DNA of 64,000 nt from Croceivirga sp. (GCA_028284665.1 JANQRG010000018.1:1-64000), one strand, 5' to 3'. Shown: positions 1 to 8,646, counted from the stretch's first letter. Numbers and translations are program-made. Notes: generated by a model from the sequence alone, not told the origin.

Positions 1-139
1 CTTTTCACCTTTTTCTCTTTACATAACTTGGGCTATGTAACTCGAAAGAGCTTTCAATTGGGCAAAAAATCCAAGATTTTCGCTTCAATCCAAAAAGTCC
101 AATTGAGTTCATGCCGAATTTTGCTGCAAATATACCGTA

Positions 140-775
140 TTATTTTCTACCAAAATCAGCCGGAATTTCCCCCCAAGCTTTTGTTTCCCATTTTACCACC
201 GGGGTGTTGTAGGAATTGTTCTTTAACCATGTTTCAGCGCGATGAATTAGTTCGAATAATGGGCGATTAACTGCCGTTTGTTCTAGTTTTGTATTGCACT
301 TCTTCTTTCGCACCCAGCTCATAGCCGTTCTGGAATCAGAATAAATGACACGATCACTACCATTTTGCTTTAGAAATGCTAACCCATGAACAATAGCTAG
401 AAATTCACCTACGTTGTTAGTCCCCTCCTGAAAGGGGCCTTGTTTAAAGAGTGTCTTTTTTGTCTGGGTGTCTACTCCCTGATATTCCATGATACCCGGA
501 TTTCCGCTAGAGGCAGCATCCACTGCGATGGAATGGTGGTTGGGCTCACCGTATTTTAACTTTTCTTCAAGACTTAATTCAGAAGTGTTGCTTTTTTTTC
601 TCTTGTAATCAGAATAGTTGCCGTTAAAGGCTTTTTTTGCCTCTTGAAATGTTGAAAATGATTTGTATTGGGCCCCTTTAACACCCTTGATTTGGGCCTG
701 ACAATCATCCCAATTTTGGTAGATGCCTGGCCTTTTCCCTTTCCAAACAACGTAGAATTTGGGTTTCTTAGCCAT
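140..775 (-). CDS. rnhA: Ribonuclease HI with N-terminal viroplasmin (RNA/DNA-hybrid binding) domain
   Basis: This enzyme degrades the RNA strand of RNA:DNA hybrids in the cytoplasm (R-loops, primers). The first ~45 residues (KPKFYVVWKGKRPGIYQNW) form a caulimovirus-viroplasmin domain, which binds hybrids in eukaryotic-type RNase H1. A charged linker leads to the RNase H fold from about residue 80. The expected acidic residues are visible: D in SIAVDAASSG, E in NNVGEFLAIVHG, D in VIYSDSRTA and D in the C-terminal PADFGRK. At 211 aa the length is normal for Bacteroidota homologues. Its start overlaps the end of purN by 8 nt, so the two are probably co-transcribed. Family assignment is secure. 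Confidence 0.95.
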   Translation of the reverse strand: MAKKPKFYVVWKGKRPGIYQNWDDCQAQIKGVKGAQYKSFSTFQEAKKAFNGNYSDYKRKKSNTSELSLEEKLKYGEPNHHSIAVDAASSGNPGIMEYQGVDTQTKKTLFKQGPFQEGTNNVGEFLAIVHGLAFLKQNGSDRVIYSDSRTAMSWVRKKKCNTKLEQTAVNRPLFELIHRAETWLKNNSYNTPVVKWETKAWGEIPADFGRK

Positions 776-1340
776 TTTCCAAAATCAGTTTTTCGATGAC
801 AACGGGATAGTGCTCATACTCTAATTTGTGAACTTTTTGGGCAATGGTTTCAGGAGTATCTTTTTTATTCAGCACTGTCTTTTCCTGAGAAATAATGGCG
901 CCTTCATCATATTCTTCGTTCACATAATGAATAGTGATGCCGGTTTCTTTTTCCCTATTATCATAGACTGCTTGATGAACTTTAGCCCCGTACATGCCTT
1001 TACCTCCGTACTTTGGTAATAACGCCGGATGAATGTTGATGATCTGATTTGGAAAGGAGAGTACTATATCCTCTGGGATCTTCCAAAGAAATCCGGCCAG
1101 AACGATAAGAGAAGGACAAAGGGATTCAAGTAATTTAAGAACGGTAGCGGACTTGGAAAAGGCACTTCTATTGAAATAGAACAAGGGCACCTGTAAACGT
1201 TTACACCGTTCAATCACTTTCGCATTTGCATTGTTGGTTAGGACGCAGGACACCCTAATGGTTGGGTGTACTTCAAAATACTTTATAATGTTTTCGACGT
1301 TAGAACCAGAGCCGGACGCAAGCAGCACAATCTCCTTCAT
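768..1340 (-). CDS. purN: Phosphoribosylglycinamide formyltransferase (PurN)
   Basis: PurN transfers the formyl group of 10-formyl-THF to GAR, the third step of purine synthesis, in the cytosol. The N-terminal phosphate-binding loop (LLASGSGSNVENI), the catalytic region INIHPALLPKYGGKGMYG and the conserved EYDEGAIISQ aspartate segment are all present. At 190 aa it is full length for the family. It starts at an ATG about 140 bp from acpP, which is transcribed in the opposite direction. rnhA overlaps its 3' end. Confidence 0.96.
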   Translation of the reverse strand: MKEIVLLASGSGSNVENIIKYFEVHPTIRVSCVLTNNANAKVIERCKRLQVPLFYFNRSAFSKSATVLKLLESLCPSLIVLAGFLWKIPEDIVLSFPNQIINIHPALLPKYGGKGMYGAKVHQAVYDNREKETGITIHYVNEEYDEGAIISQEKTVLNKKDTPETIAQKVHKLEYEHYPVVIEKLILENG

Positions 1341-1440
1341 TAAGGGTGTTTTTCAGTGGGTAAAAGTAAGCTGTTGGTTGTTAAAGCGGTAATTTACAGC
1401 ACATTTTATCGACAAATGGTGTAATTAATCCAAAGTTTTT

Positions 1441-1448
1441 TATTTTTG
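1441..1448 (+). promoter_or_regulatory. Bacteroidota -7 box (TATTTTTG) for acpP
   Basis: The octamer matches the TAnnTTTG -7 consensus of Bacteroidota sigma-ABfr promoters. It would start transcription near 1453, leaving a leader of about 26 nt before the acpP ATG. No good TTG -33 element is visible at the right distance, so the call rests on the -7 box and its position. Confidence 0.5.
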
Positions 1449-1478
1449 CCCACGTTTAAATTTAAAAACCAATACACT

Positions 1479-1712
1479 ATGTCAGACATTGCATCAAGAG
1501 TTAAAGCCATTATCGTGGATAAATTGGGAGTTGATGAGAATGAGGTAGTAGCCGAAGCGAGCTTTACTAACGATTTAGGTGCCGATTCTTTGGACACTGT
1601 AGAGTTGATTATGGAGTTTGAAAAAGAATTTGACATTCAAATCCCTGACGATCAAGCCGAAAACATCGCTACAGTAGGTCAGGCTATAAGCTATATTGAA
1701 GAAGCAAAGTAA
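1479..1712 (+). CDS. acpP: Acyl carrier protein
   Basis: This 77-residue acidic carrier holds growing fatty acyl chains on a phosphopantetheine arm. The attachment serine is in [15 protein letters not shown] (the DSL motif). I chose the ATG at 1479, which gives [13 protein letters not shown]. An in-frame ATG at 1446 would add 11 residues that the family lacks and lies at the promoter. The gene is followed by a strong terminator and then by fabF, the usual partner. Confidence 0.98.
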   Translation: MSDIASRVKAIIVDKLGVDENEVVAEASFTNDLGADSLDTVELIMEFEKEFDIQIPDDQAENIATVGQAISYIEEAK

Positions 1713-1738
1713 TTAATGATATTTTATTAAAGGATTAG

Positions 1739-1780
1739 AATTATCCATGTGGAGCCTACCTCCACATGGATAATTTTTTT
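1739..1780 (+). terminator. Strong intrinsic terminator between acpP and fabF
   Basis: There is a perfect 16-bp stem (1739-1754 with 1760-1775), a 5-nt loop and a T-run to 1780. It would end most acpP transcripts and let limited read-through reach fabF, which fits the need for far more carrier protein than synthase. It also shows that the in-frame ATG at 1766, inside the 3' arm, is not the fabF start. Confidence 0.9.
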
Positions 1781-1804
1781 AATTTCAGGCCAAATAGCAG
1801 TGCT

Positions 1805-3055
1805 ATGCAATTAAAGCGAGTTGTAATTACCGGGTTAGGTGCTTTAACTCCTATAGGAAGTGATCTTAACGCCTATTGGGACGGACTTAAGAACGGAAGG
1901 AGTGGCGCCGCGCCCATAACGTATTTTGATACTGAGAAATTCAAGACCAAGTTTGCCTGTGAGTTGAAAGGATACAATGCCCTGGATTACTTTGATAGAA
2001 AGGAGGCCAGAAAATTGGATCGTTTCACGCAATATGCGCTTATTTCTTCAGATGAGGCCATTCTTGACGCCAACCTGGACTTGGAGCAGTTAGATAAATT
2101 CAGGGTAGGTGTTGTTTGGGGTGCCGGAATAGGAGGGTTAGAAACCTTTCAAGACGAGGTAATTGGTTTTGCCAAAGGAGACGGAACGCCACGGTTTAAT
2201 CCTTTCTTTATCCCAAAAATGATTGCTGATATTGCCCCTGGAAATATTTCCATTAAGCACGGTTTTATGGGGCCAAATTATACTACCGTTTCTGCATGTG
2301 CGTCTTCGGCAAATGCGCTAATAGATGCCTTGAATTACATTCGGTTAGGGCACTGTGATGTTGTGGTTACCGGAGGAAGTGAAGCGGCCGTTACCATAGC
2401 AGGAATGGGAGGTTTCAATGCAATGCATGCACTCTCTACCCGAAACGATAGTCCTGAAACTGCTTCCAGGCCCTTTGATGCCACCAGAGATGGTTTTGTC
2501 CTGGGAGAGGGGGCAGGAGCGTTGATCCTGGAAGACTATGAGCACGCAAAAAACAGGGGAGCAAAGATATATGCGGAAGTAATTGGCGGAGGGTTATCCA
2601 GTGATGCTTATCATATGACCGCCCCACATCCTGATGGTATCGGCGTGGTTCGGGTAATGCAAAACTGTCTTAATAATGCGGGATTACAGCCTGAAGACGT
2701 GGATGCTATTAACACGCACGGAACCTCTACTCCATTAGGAGATGTTGCCGAGCTCAAGGCTATTTCTCAGGTATTTGGAGACCATGCACCCAAAATGAAC
2801 ATCAATTCAACAAAATCCATGACCGGGCACTTATTGGGTGCCGCGGGGGCTATTGAGGCTATTGCTTCTATTTTAGCCATGGAGTATAATGTAGTCCCAC
2901 CCACTATTAATCATAGTGTGGTAGATGAAGAAATTGATCCGGAGCTGAATTTAACCCTTAACCATGCACAGGAGCGGGAAGTAAATGTTGCCATGAGTAA
3001 CACCTTTGGATTTGGAGGCCATAACGCATGTCTCGTTTTTAGAAAAATAAGCTAG
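1805..3055 (+). CDS. fabF: 3-oxoacyl-ACP synthase II (FabF)
   Basis: FabF condenses malonyl-ACP with acyl-ACP in fatty acid elongation. The Cys-His-His catalytic set is visible: C in TVSACASSANAL, H in NTHGTSTPLGD and H in KSMTGHLLGAAGA. The glycine-rich C-terminus NTFGFGGHNACLVF is intact. Start chosen at 1805 (MQLKRVVITGLGALTP), giving 416 aa, the normal length. The longer frame from 1766 begins inside the upstream terminator. It ends 10 bp before the rnc start. Confidence 0.97.
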   Translation: MQLKRVVITGLGALTPIGSDLNAYWDGLKNGRSGAAPITYFDTEKFKTKFACELKGYNALDYFDRKEARKLDRFTQYALISSDEAILDANLDLEQLDKFRVGVVWGAGIGGLETFQDEVIGFAKGDGTPRFNPFFIPKMIADIAPGNISIKHGFMGPNYTTVSACASSANALIDALNYIRLGHCDVVVTGGSEAAVTIAGMGGFNAMHALSTRNDSPETASRPFDATRDGFVLGEGAGALILEDYEHAKNRGAKIYAEVIGGGLSSDAYHMTAPHPDGIGVVRVMQNCLNNAGLQPEDVDAINTHGTSTPLGDVAELKAISQVFGDHAPKMNINSTKSMTGHLLGAAGAIEAIASILAMEYNVVPPTINHSVVDEEIDPELNLTLNHAQEREVNVAMSNTFGFGGHNACLVFRKIS

Positions 3056-3065
3056 TCAAACAGGG

Positions 3066-3803
3066 ATGAAATTCGCGCCCAAAATATTCAATTCCCATCC
3101 GAAGACGGATGGGAATTTTTTTGAGGGGGTGAAAAAGATATTAGGGTTTAAACCCAAAGATATCGGTATTTATAAAAAAGCATTTCTCCATCGCTCCTTA
3201 AATAAAAGAGACGAAAATGGAAACCCAATGAATTATGAAAGATTGGAGTTCCTGGGAGATGCGATGCTTGGAACGGTTATCTCTAAGCATTTGTACAAAG
3301 AAGTTCCGGAAGGGGATGAAGGCTACCTTACAAAAATGCGCTCTAAGATTGTGAGCAGGAAGCATTTGAATGAACTTGGTAAGGATCTAAACCTTTTGGA
3401 GTATGTGGAAAGTCGTATCCCTAAGTCCCATTTTGGTGAAAACATATATGGGAATGTATTTGAGGCGGTAATAGGAGCTATTTACCTGGATAAAGGTTAC
3501 GAGCAATGTGAACGATTTATTCATGAAAGGGTAATTGCCCCCTACGTAGATATAGAGCAGTTGGAAGGCAAGGTAATCAGTTACAAAAGCCTGGTAATTG
3601 AGTGGTGTCAAAAGCAAAAAAAAGACTTTCATTATGAGGTTTACGAAGACACTGGTAACGACGAGCAGAAACATTTTGCGGTAAAATTGACCATAGATGA
3701 TCGGGTCATGGCAAAGGCAAGGGCTACCTCTAAAAAGAAGGCCGAAGAGAAAGCTTCCAAAAGAGCCTATTATGCGCTGCAAGACAAAATCGAATCCAAC
3801 TAG
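3066..3803 (+). CDS. rnc: Ribonuclease III
   Basis: RNase III is a dsRNA-specific endonuclease that processes rRNA precursors and structured mRNAs. The signature MNYERLEFLGDAMLG is at about residues 57-71, the second acidic site (VFEAVIGAIYLD) at about 131-142, and a C-terminal dsRNA-binding domain covers roughly residues 165-240. I kept the ATG at 3066 because, as I recall the family, flavobacterial homologues share an N-terminal extension ahead of ILGFKP. A GTG at 3129 is an alternative. A terminator-like hairpin lies in codons 9-19 and is described separately. Confidence 0.95.
   Translation: MKFAPKIFNSHPKTDGNFFEGVKKILGFKPKDIGIYKKAFLHRSLNKRDENGNPMNYERLEFLGDAMLGTVISKHLYKEVPEGDEGYLTKMRSKIVSRKHLNELGKDLNLLEYVESRIPKSHFGENIYGNVFEAVIGAIYLDKGYEQCERFIHERVIAPYVDIEQLEGKVISYKSLVIEWCQKQKKDFHYEVYEDTGNDEQKHFAVKLTIDDRVMAKARATSKKKAEEKASKRAYYALQDKIESN
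3090..3122 (+). terminator. Perfect terminator-like hairpin inside the 5' coding region of rnc
   Basis: A perfect 12-bp stem (3090-3101 with 3106-3117), the tetraloop AAGA and seven Ts (3116-3122) make a textbook intrinsic terminator. It lies 34 bp past the fabF stop and within rnc codons 9-19. It may end fabF transcripts, attenuate rnc, or act as an RNase III target for autoregulation. Confidence 0.8.
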
Positions 3804-3914
3804 CTTTAAGAAAAAGTAAACTCAAACGTTTTCGTCTTTGTTTTACAGGTAAAACAGTAACCTAGCTAGGTTGGTTTAGCGATTAATTCTATCTTTAGCA
3901 TTCGCGAAATTTTA

Positions 3915-4379
3915 ATGGCTATAAAATATAAGATAATCGATGAATCTTTAGAGGATTCCTCTGAGTTGATTGCCATACATAGTAATTTGGCGGGATATTC
4001 CCTGGCCTATCATATAAATGAAGCAGCGAATTTGAAGTTGGCCAGATGTGCTAAAGATCTGGAACTGGAACAAGTATCATTTCCGGTTTTCGAATGGGAA
4101 GATGAAGTGGAAGGTCAAAGTTGGCAGTTACTGTGCAATAGCAGGAAATACGAAAGCTCAGAGGACGCCTTTGGCCTGTTCTCGGAAAGCAAAACGTTGC
4201 GAACCTATTATTTGGTAGAAGAACGAAAGGATATTGACTATTTTTTGAAAATTACCCCGGGAAACACAAAGTTTGTACAGAACATGATTAGGATGCTCCT
4301 ACCAGTACCCAAATTAACAATGGTATACCTATTGGATTCTGGCACGATCAAAGCAAAACAAAACCTAATTTTTTATTAA
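3915..4379 (+). CDS. IPExxxVDY family protein (Bacteroidota-specific, function unknown)
   Basis: A small cytosolic protein of 154 aa with no signal or membrane segment. Its position between rnc and pyk, its length and its C-terminal proline-rich segment (LLPVPKLTMVYLLDSG) match the Bacteroidota IPExxxVDY family, which has no established function. The stop codon overlaps the pyk start by one base (TAATG), so pyk translation is probably coupled to it. Confidence 0.75.
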   Translation: MAIKYKIIDESLEDSSELIAIHSNLAGYSLAYHINEAANLKLARCAKDLELEQVSFPVFEWEDEVEGQSWQLLCNSRKYESSEDAFGLFSESKTLRTYYLVEERKDIDYFLKITPGNTKFVQNMIRMLLPVPKLTMVYLLDSGTIKAKQNLIFY

Positions 4380-5821
4380 TGCCTCTCAAAAAAAAGACCA
4401 AAATAGTAGCCACCCTTGGCCCTGCTACCAGCAGGAAAGAAGTGTTACGGGATATGATGTTAGCTGGAGTTGATGTATTCCGAATTAATTTCTCTCATGC
4501 CAACTATGAAGATGTCGCTGAGCGAGTAACTATTATCAGAGAACTCAATGAAGAATTAGAACGCAATACTGCAATCCTTGCAGATTTACAAGGTCCCAAG
4601 CTTAGGGTTGGTGTTATGGGAGGAGAAGTCGTAGTGGCCCCGGGAGATGAAATCCTGTTTGTTACCGGCCAACCTTTTGAGGGAAATTCCGAAAGGGTGT
4701 ATATGAACTACCAAAGCTTTCCAAAGGATGTTAATCCCGGGGAGCGGATATTGTTGGACGATGGAAAACTAATCTTTGAAGTAATTCATACCAATGGTGA
4801 AAATGAAGTAAAGGCAAAGGTAATCCAAGGAGGACCTCTTAAGTCAAAAAAGGGGGTCAATCTGCCCAACACCAATATCTCACTACCTGCCCTTACCGAA
4901 AAGGATATAAAAGATGCGGTATTTGCTGTTAAACAGGAGGTGGATTGGATTGCACTTTCCTTTGTGCGTCACAGCCAGGACCTGATTGATTTGCAAAATC
5001 TGATCAAAGAACACTCTGAGCATAAGATCCCAATAGTTGCCAAAATAGAAAAACCGGAAGCCGTTGAGAACATCGATAAAATTGTTGCCTACTGTGATGG
5101 TTTGATGGTAGCCAGGGGAGATTTGGGAGTAGAAGTTCCCGCCCACGAGGTTCCTCTTATTCAAAAGCGGTTAGTCTTACGGGCTAAAAAAGCCAGAATT
5201 CCCGTTATCATTGCCACACAGATGATGGAAAGCATGATAACCAGTCTTACGCCAACCCGCGCGGAGGTGAACGATGTGGCCAACTCAGTTATGGATGGGG
5301 CAGATGCCGTAATGCTATCTGGAGAAACTTCAGTAGGGAATTATCCTATACAGGTCATAGAAAAGATGACAAGTATTTTAAAAAGCGTTGAAGGATCCAG
5401 TCTAATAAATGTACCTCAAAACCCTCCTCATATTCGAACAAAACGTTACATAACTAAATCCGTATGTTATCACGCCGCGCTAATGGCCAATGAAATTCAG
5501 GCTAAGGCAATTTCTACACTCACCAATAGTGGTTACACTGCCTTTCAAATATCAGCATGGCGTCCTAGTGCACATATCTTGGTGTTTACTTCCAACCGAA
5601 GAATTCTGAACCAGTTAAATCTGTTATGGGGGGTTAAGGCCTTCTATTATGACCGTTATGTTTCTACCGATGAAACCATAGAAGACGTTAATCAGATTGC
5701 ATGTAAAAAGGGGTTCCTTGATGTAGGGGATATGCTAATAAGTTTAGCGGCAATGCCCATTAAGGATAAGGGAATGGTAAATACACTCCGGGTTACAGAG
5801 ATAGAAACCTGTAGTTTTTAA
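4379..5821 (+). CDS. pyk: Pyruvate kinase
   Basis: Pyruvate kinase catalyses the last step of glycolysis, PEP plus ADP to pyruvate plus ATP. The N-terminal KIVATLGPATS, VFRINFSHA, the catalytic lysine region IPIVAKIEKPEAV, the metal site VARGDLGVEVP and ATQMMESMI are in the family order. 480 aa is normal. It overlaps the upstream IPExxxVDY stop by 1 nt and the stop of the convergent PAS gene by 4 nt. Confidence 0.97.
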   Translation: MPLKKKTKIVATLGPATSRKEVLRDMMLAGVDVFRINFSHANYEDVAERVTIIRELNEELERNTAILADLQGPKLRVGVMGGEVVVAPGDEILFVTGQPFEGNSERVYMNYQSFPKDVNPGERILLDDGKLIFEVIHTNGENEVKAKVIQGGPLKSKKGVNLPNTNISLPALTEKDIKDAVFAVKQEVDWIALSFVRHSQDLIDLQNLIKEHSEHKIPIVAKIEKPEAVENIDKIVAYCDGLMVARGDLGVEVPAHEVPLIQKRLVLRAKKARIPVIIATQMMESMITSLTPTRAEVNDVANSVMDGADAVMLSGETSVGNYPIQVIEKMTSILKSVEGSSLINVPQNPPHIRTKRYITKSVCYHAALMANEIQAKAISTLTNSGYTAFQISAWRPSAHILVFTSNRRILNQLNLLWGVKAFYYDRYVSTDETIEDVNQIACKKGFLDVGDMLISLAAMPIKDKGMVNTLRVTEIETCSF

Positions 5822-6339
5822 GCCACTTCTCGTTCGAAAGCAACAAAATTTACCACCTCCCCTATGGCATTCTTTATAGGACTTCCTTTAATCCAACACT
5901 TATAGGGGCTTCCGTCTTTTCTGTAATTTACTACAGTAGTTTCAAATGGACGCTTTTCGCTAATGGCTTCTCTAATTTCTGTTAGAGCACTTTTGCTAGT
6001 CCCTTTGCCCTGAAAGATCTTAGGTGTGCGTCCTATGATCTCAGAAGGGTGATAACCGTTCATATGAAAGATATTCTTGGATGCATGTACAATGTGTAAT
6101 TGGGGATCGGTAACCACTACAATGTGCTCTTTCTGCAGAATTTCTTTTTCAAAAAAACTAGTGTCACCCCAATCCTGGCGCTTTGCTAGATCCCGCATAG
6201 CTTTCACCTCTTCAAGCCCCTGACAAAATCTCCCGTAGCGTTCAGCGAACATATCCCAGGCCTCTAAAGGCAGCGCCTTAAATGTCCTTTGGGCATAGAA
6301 TTTTTGCACAGCAAGATCGTAATGTTGCATCTCTTTCAT
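5818..6339 (-). CDS. Stand-alone PAS domain sensor protein, LOV-like but lacking the flavin cysteine
   Basis: A 173-aa soluble protein with an N-terminal helical region (1-65) and one PAS domain (about 70-170) that has no kinase, cyclase or DNA-binding output. The PAS core runs through MNGYHPSEIIGRTPKIFQGK to YRKDGSPYKCWIKGSPI, ending IGEVVNFVAFEREV. The segment GRTPKIFQG sits where photoreceptor LOV domains have GxNCRFLQ, but proline replaces the photoactive cysteine, so LOV-type photochemistry is not expected. It probably senses a ligand or mediates protein contacts. It is convergent with pyk. Confidence 0.75.
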   Translation of the reverse strand: MKEMQHYDLAVQKFYAQRTFKALPLEAWDMFAERYGRFCQGLEEVKAMRDLAKRQDWGDTSFFEKEILQKEHIVVVTDPQLHIVHASKNIFHMNGYHPSEIIGRTPKIFQGKGTSKSALTEIREAISEKRPFETTVVNYRKDGSPYKCWIKGSPIKNAIGEVVNFVAFEREVA

Positions 6340-6502
6340 ACTTCAATACTAGAAAAAGAACCAAACCCGATAAAATTTATAACAACAATTAACAATTCTG
6401 TCCAAAACTAATGGGTGAAAACGGTGGATTCGGTTTGTAAGACTAAACAAAAAAATAAGACTAAATGGCCAGGAAATACCTGAACTATAACGAAATGCAG
6501 GG

Positions 6503-7351
6503 ATGAGGCACACTTTTTACGATAAAAAATTAGGAGCGCTGTTGGGACTTTCTGACGATATAAAGCGCGATGGCAATCGCTTTCCAATCACCTCAAATAC
6601 GATACAGTTTCTATGGAACAGAAATAGTGAACCGGTGAATTTTGAAGTGGACACGTCTGAGCTACAATTGCTTTCCAATCAAATCGTCACAGTAACCTAT
6701 CTACAAAATCTGTCTTTTGCTAAGTCCCAACTCCCCATTACTGCCTTTGTTTTTAATAGGGAATTCTACTGCATTGCGGATCACGACAGTGAAGTTTCCT
6801 GTAATGGGATCTTGTTTTTTGGCACACAAGACCTCCCCATCATAAGTATTCCAAAAGAGCTACAAAAGCGATTTGACCTACTGTACGAAGTATTTGGAGA
6901 GGAGTTTTCAACCCCGGATAATATTCAGGGAGACATGTTACAAATGCTGCTTAAACGTCTTATTATAATGACCACGCGTTTGGCGAAGGATCAATTGGTG
7001 GTGAAAGCACTTAACAATGAGCAAATTGAAGTAATTAGAAAGTTCAATTTTTTGGTAGATATTCATTTTAAGACCAAACGCAAGGTGAGCGACTATGCCG
7101 AAATGCTGTTCAAATCTCCCAAGACGCTATCCAACCTGTTCTCCATGTATAATCAAAAAACACCACAACAGATTATCTTAGAGCGTTTAGCCCTGGAAGC
7201 CAAGCGACTCATCCACTTCACGGATAGGCAAAACCAGGAAATTGCTTACGAACTTGGATTTAATGATCCTGCCCATTTCAGTCGATTCTTCAAAAAAATG
7301 ACCAAAAAAACACCTTCGGAGTACCGCGAAAGCCTTTTATTGAGTGTTTAA
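6503..7351 (+). CDS. AraC family transcriptional regulator
   Basis: The C-terminal ~100 residues hold the two helix-turn-helix units of AraC proteins: VSDYAEMLFKSPKTLSNLF, then IAYELGFNDPAHFSRFFKK followed by TPSEYR. The N-terminal ~180 residues form a ligand or oligomer domain of a type common in flavobacteria. It lies just upstream of the small ORF, AhpD-like and cupredoxin genes on the same strand and may control them. Its target is not known. Confidence 0.88.
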   Translation: MRHTFYDKKLGALLGLSDDIKRDGNRFPITSNTIQFLWNRNSEPVNFEVDTSELQLLSNQIVTVTYLQNLSFAKSQLPITAFVFNREFYCIADHDSEVSCNGILFFGTQDLPIISIPKELQKRFDLLYEVFGEEFSTPDNIQGDMLQMLLKRLIIMTTRLAKDQLVVKALNNEQIEVIRKFNFLVDIHFKTKRKVSDYAEMLFKSPKTLSNLFSMYNQKTPQQIILERLALEAKRLIHFTDRQNQEIAYELGFNDPAHFSRFFKKMTKKTPSEYRESLLLSV

Positions 7352-7441
7352 GGGAAATTTTGGCCAGAAGTCGGGAAATCCCTCCTAACACCTCCCTTCT
7401 CTATCGTTGCAATTTTGTCTTGAATTTAAAAATCAAGATAT

Positions 7442-7600
7442 ATGAAGGCAATACAACGATCATTTTTTACCGTGGCTAACTTCTTTGAAAGGCATAAGAA
7501 ACCTTTGATGAAGACCATTACGGTGAAAGGGTATTGTGATACCATGCATCCTCAGGATTTCTATTGCGATGCCGAGAAACCCTTCATAACGCATTATTAA
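7442..7600 (+). CDS. Small uncharacterised protein (52 aa)
   Basis: An ATG-initiated frame of 52 codons (starts MKAIQRSFFTVANFFERHKK, ends KPFITHY) fills the gap between the AraC gene and the AhpD-like gene, 30 bp upstream of the latter. It is rich in aromatic and basic residues at the N-terminus and has two cysteines flanking MHPQDFY. I do not recognise it. It could be a leader peptide or a real small protein. Its spacing fits an operon with the downstream gene. Confidence 0.4.
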   Translation: MKAIQRSFFTVANFFERHKKPLMKTITVKGYCDTMHPQDFYCDAEKPFITHY

Positions 7601-7630
7601 TCAAAATAATAACAATTAAATCTAAAGATC

Positions 7631-8182
7631 ATGGATACGTTTAATGTACCTAAAAGAGCAGAAGTAAGTAGCAAAAATCAAAACATTTTTGACAACCTGG
7701 AAAAAGCAGTAGGCTTTGTACCCAACCTATATGCCACCTATGCCTATTCGGAAAATGCATTGGAGAACTATTTAAACTTCTCCAACGCAAAGACCTCTTT
7801 AACCGCCAAACAAAAGGAAGTAGTAAACCTTGCCGTAAGTCAGGTTAACAACTGTTTGTATTGTTTGTCCGCACATACCGCAATAGGTAAAATGAACGGA
7901 TTTTCTGACGAGCAGATCCTTGAACTTCGTTCAGGTAAAGCATCATTTGATAACAAATTGGATGCATTGGCCAGATTAGCCAGAAACATTACTGAAAATA
8001 GAGGAGTTACCGATACAGCGGTACTGGAGAATTATTTTAATGCAGGATGGACTAAGGAAAATCTAATTGATACCATTGTATTGGTGGGTGACAAAACTAT
8101 TTCCAACTACATCCATAGTACTACCCAAATTCCGGTAGATTTCCCCGTGGCACAACCTTTGGAGGCTGTTGTTGCCGAATAG
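7631..8182 (+). CDS. Carboxymuconolactone decarboxylase / AhpD-like protein
   Basis: A 183-aa all-helical protein with the AhpD-type redox motif CLYCLSAHTAIG (CxxC followed by the conserved SxxH) at about residues 75-86. Proteins of this group act as thiol peroxidase components or reductases in oxidative stress, although the exact substrate cannot be told from sequence. It is followed 50 bp later by a periplasmic cupredoxin, suggesting a stress-related unit controlled by the AraC gene upstream or the TetR gene downstream. Confidence 0.88.
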   Translation: MDTFNVPKRAEVSSKNQNIFDNLEKAVGFVPNLYATYAYSENALENYLNFSNAKTSLTAKQKEVVNLAVSQVNNCLYCLSAHTAIGKMNGFSDEQILELRSGKASFDNKLDALARLARNITENRGVTDTAVLENYFNAGWTKENLIDTIVLVGDKTISNYIHSTTQIPVDFPVAQPLEAVVAE

Positions 8183-8232
8183 ATACCAAGTAAAAAAGCA
8201 AACACAATAGAAACCTTATAAAACATCAAAAA

Positions 8233-8622
8233 ATGAAACAAGTATTTGCAACATTAGTTTTTGTTATCGGCGCGATTTTCACAACTAGCGCACAGGATAC
8301 CATGACCGACGCTTCAGTCAAGACAATTGCACTGGAACAAACTCCAGGAGAATTTACCCAAAAGACGTTAACTGTCCCTGTAGGAACCTACGTTTTTGAA
8401 ATTGCCAATAAGGGTATTGACCATAACGTTGGCTTTGTATTGGTAGAAAAGGGAAAGGACATCAGTAAGCCTGAGAACCATATTCAAACCGCTTACGTAA
8501 CTGCCCCGGTAGGGACCAACGAAACTCAGACTTCAAAGCCCACCACGCTCACGGCAGGTGAGTATGTCTACTTCTGTCCTTTGAATCCTACAAGTACGGA
8601 TAATACTTTAATTGTTCAGTAG
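8233..8622 (+). CDS. Exported cupredoxin-like protein
   Basis: A 129-aa protein with a cleavable signal peptide (about 1-20, ending TTSAQ) and one cupredoxin-type beta-sandwich. The region VGTYVFEIANKGIDHNVGF carries the first histidine and YVYFCPLNPTS the cysteine. The later His and Met ligands seen in true blue-copper proteins are not obvious, so copper binding is doubtful. It is probably periplasmic. It lies downstream of the AhpD-like gene and is closed by a terminator. Confidence 0.75.
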   Translation: MKQVFATLVFVIGAIFTTSAQDTMTDASVKTIALEQTPGEFTQKTLTVPVGTYVFEIANKGIDHNVGFVLVEKGKDISKPENHIQTAYVTAPVGTNETQTSKPTTLTAGEYVYFCPLNPTSTDNTLIVQ

Positions 8623-8646
8623 CAGAAGGAATACATTAGCTGTTGT

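Noticed and set aside
1766..1804. Upstream start for fabF
   Set aside because: It lies in the 3' arm of the terminator after acpP. The family start is at 1805.
3387..3782. 131-codon minus-strand frame in rnc
   Set aside because: Antisense to the RNase III coding sequence, which is secure.
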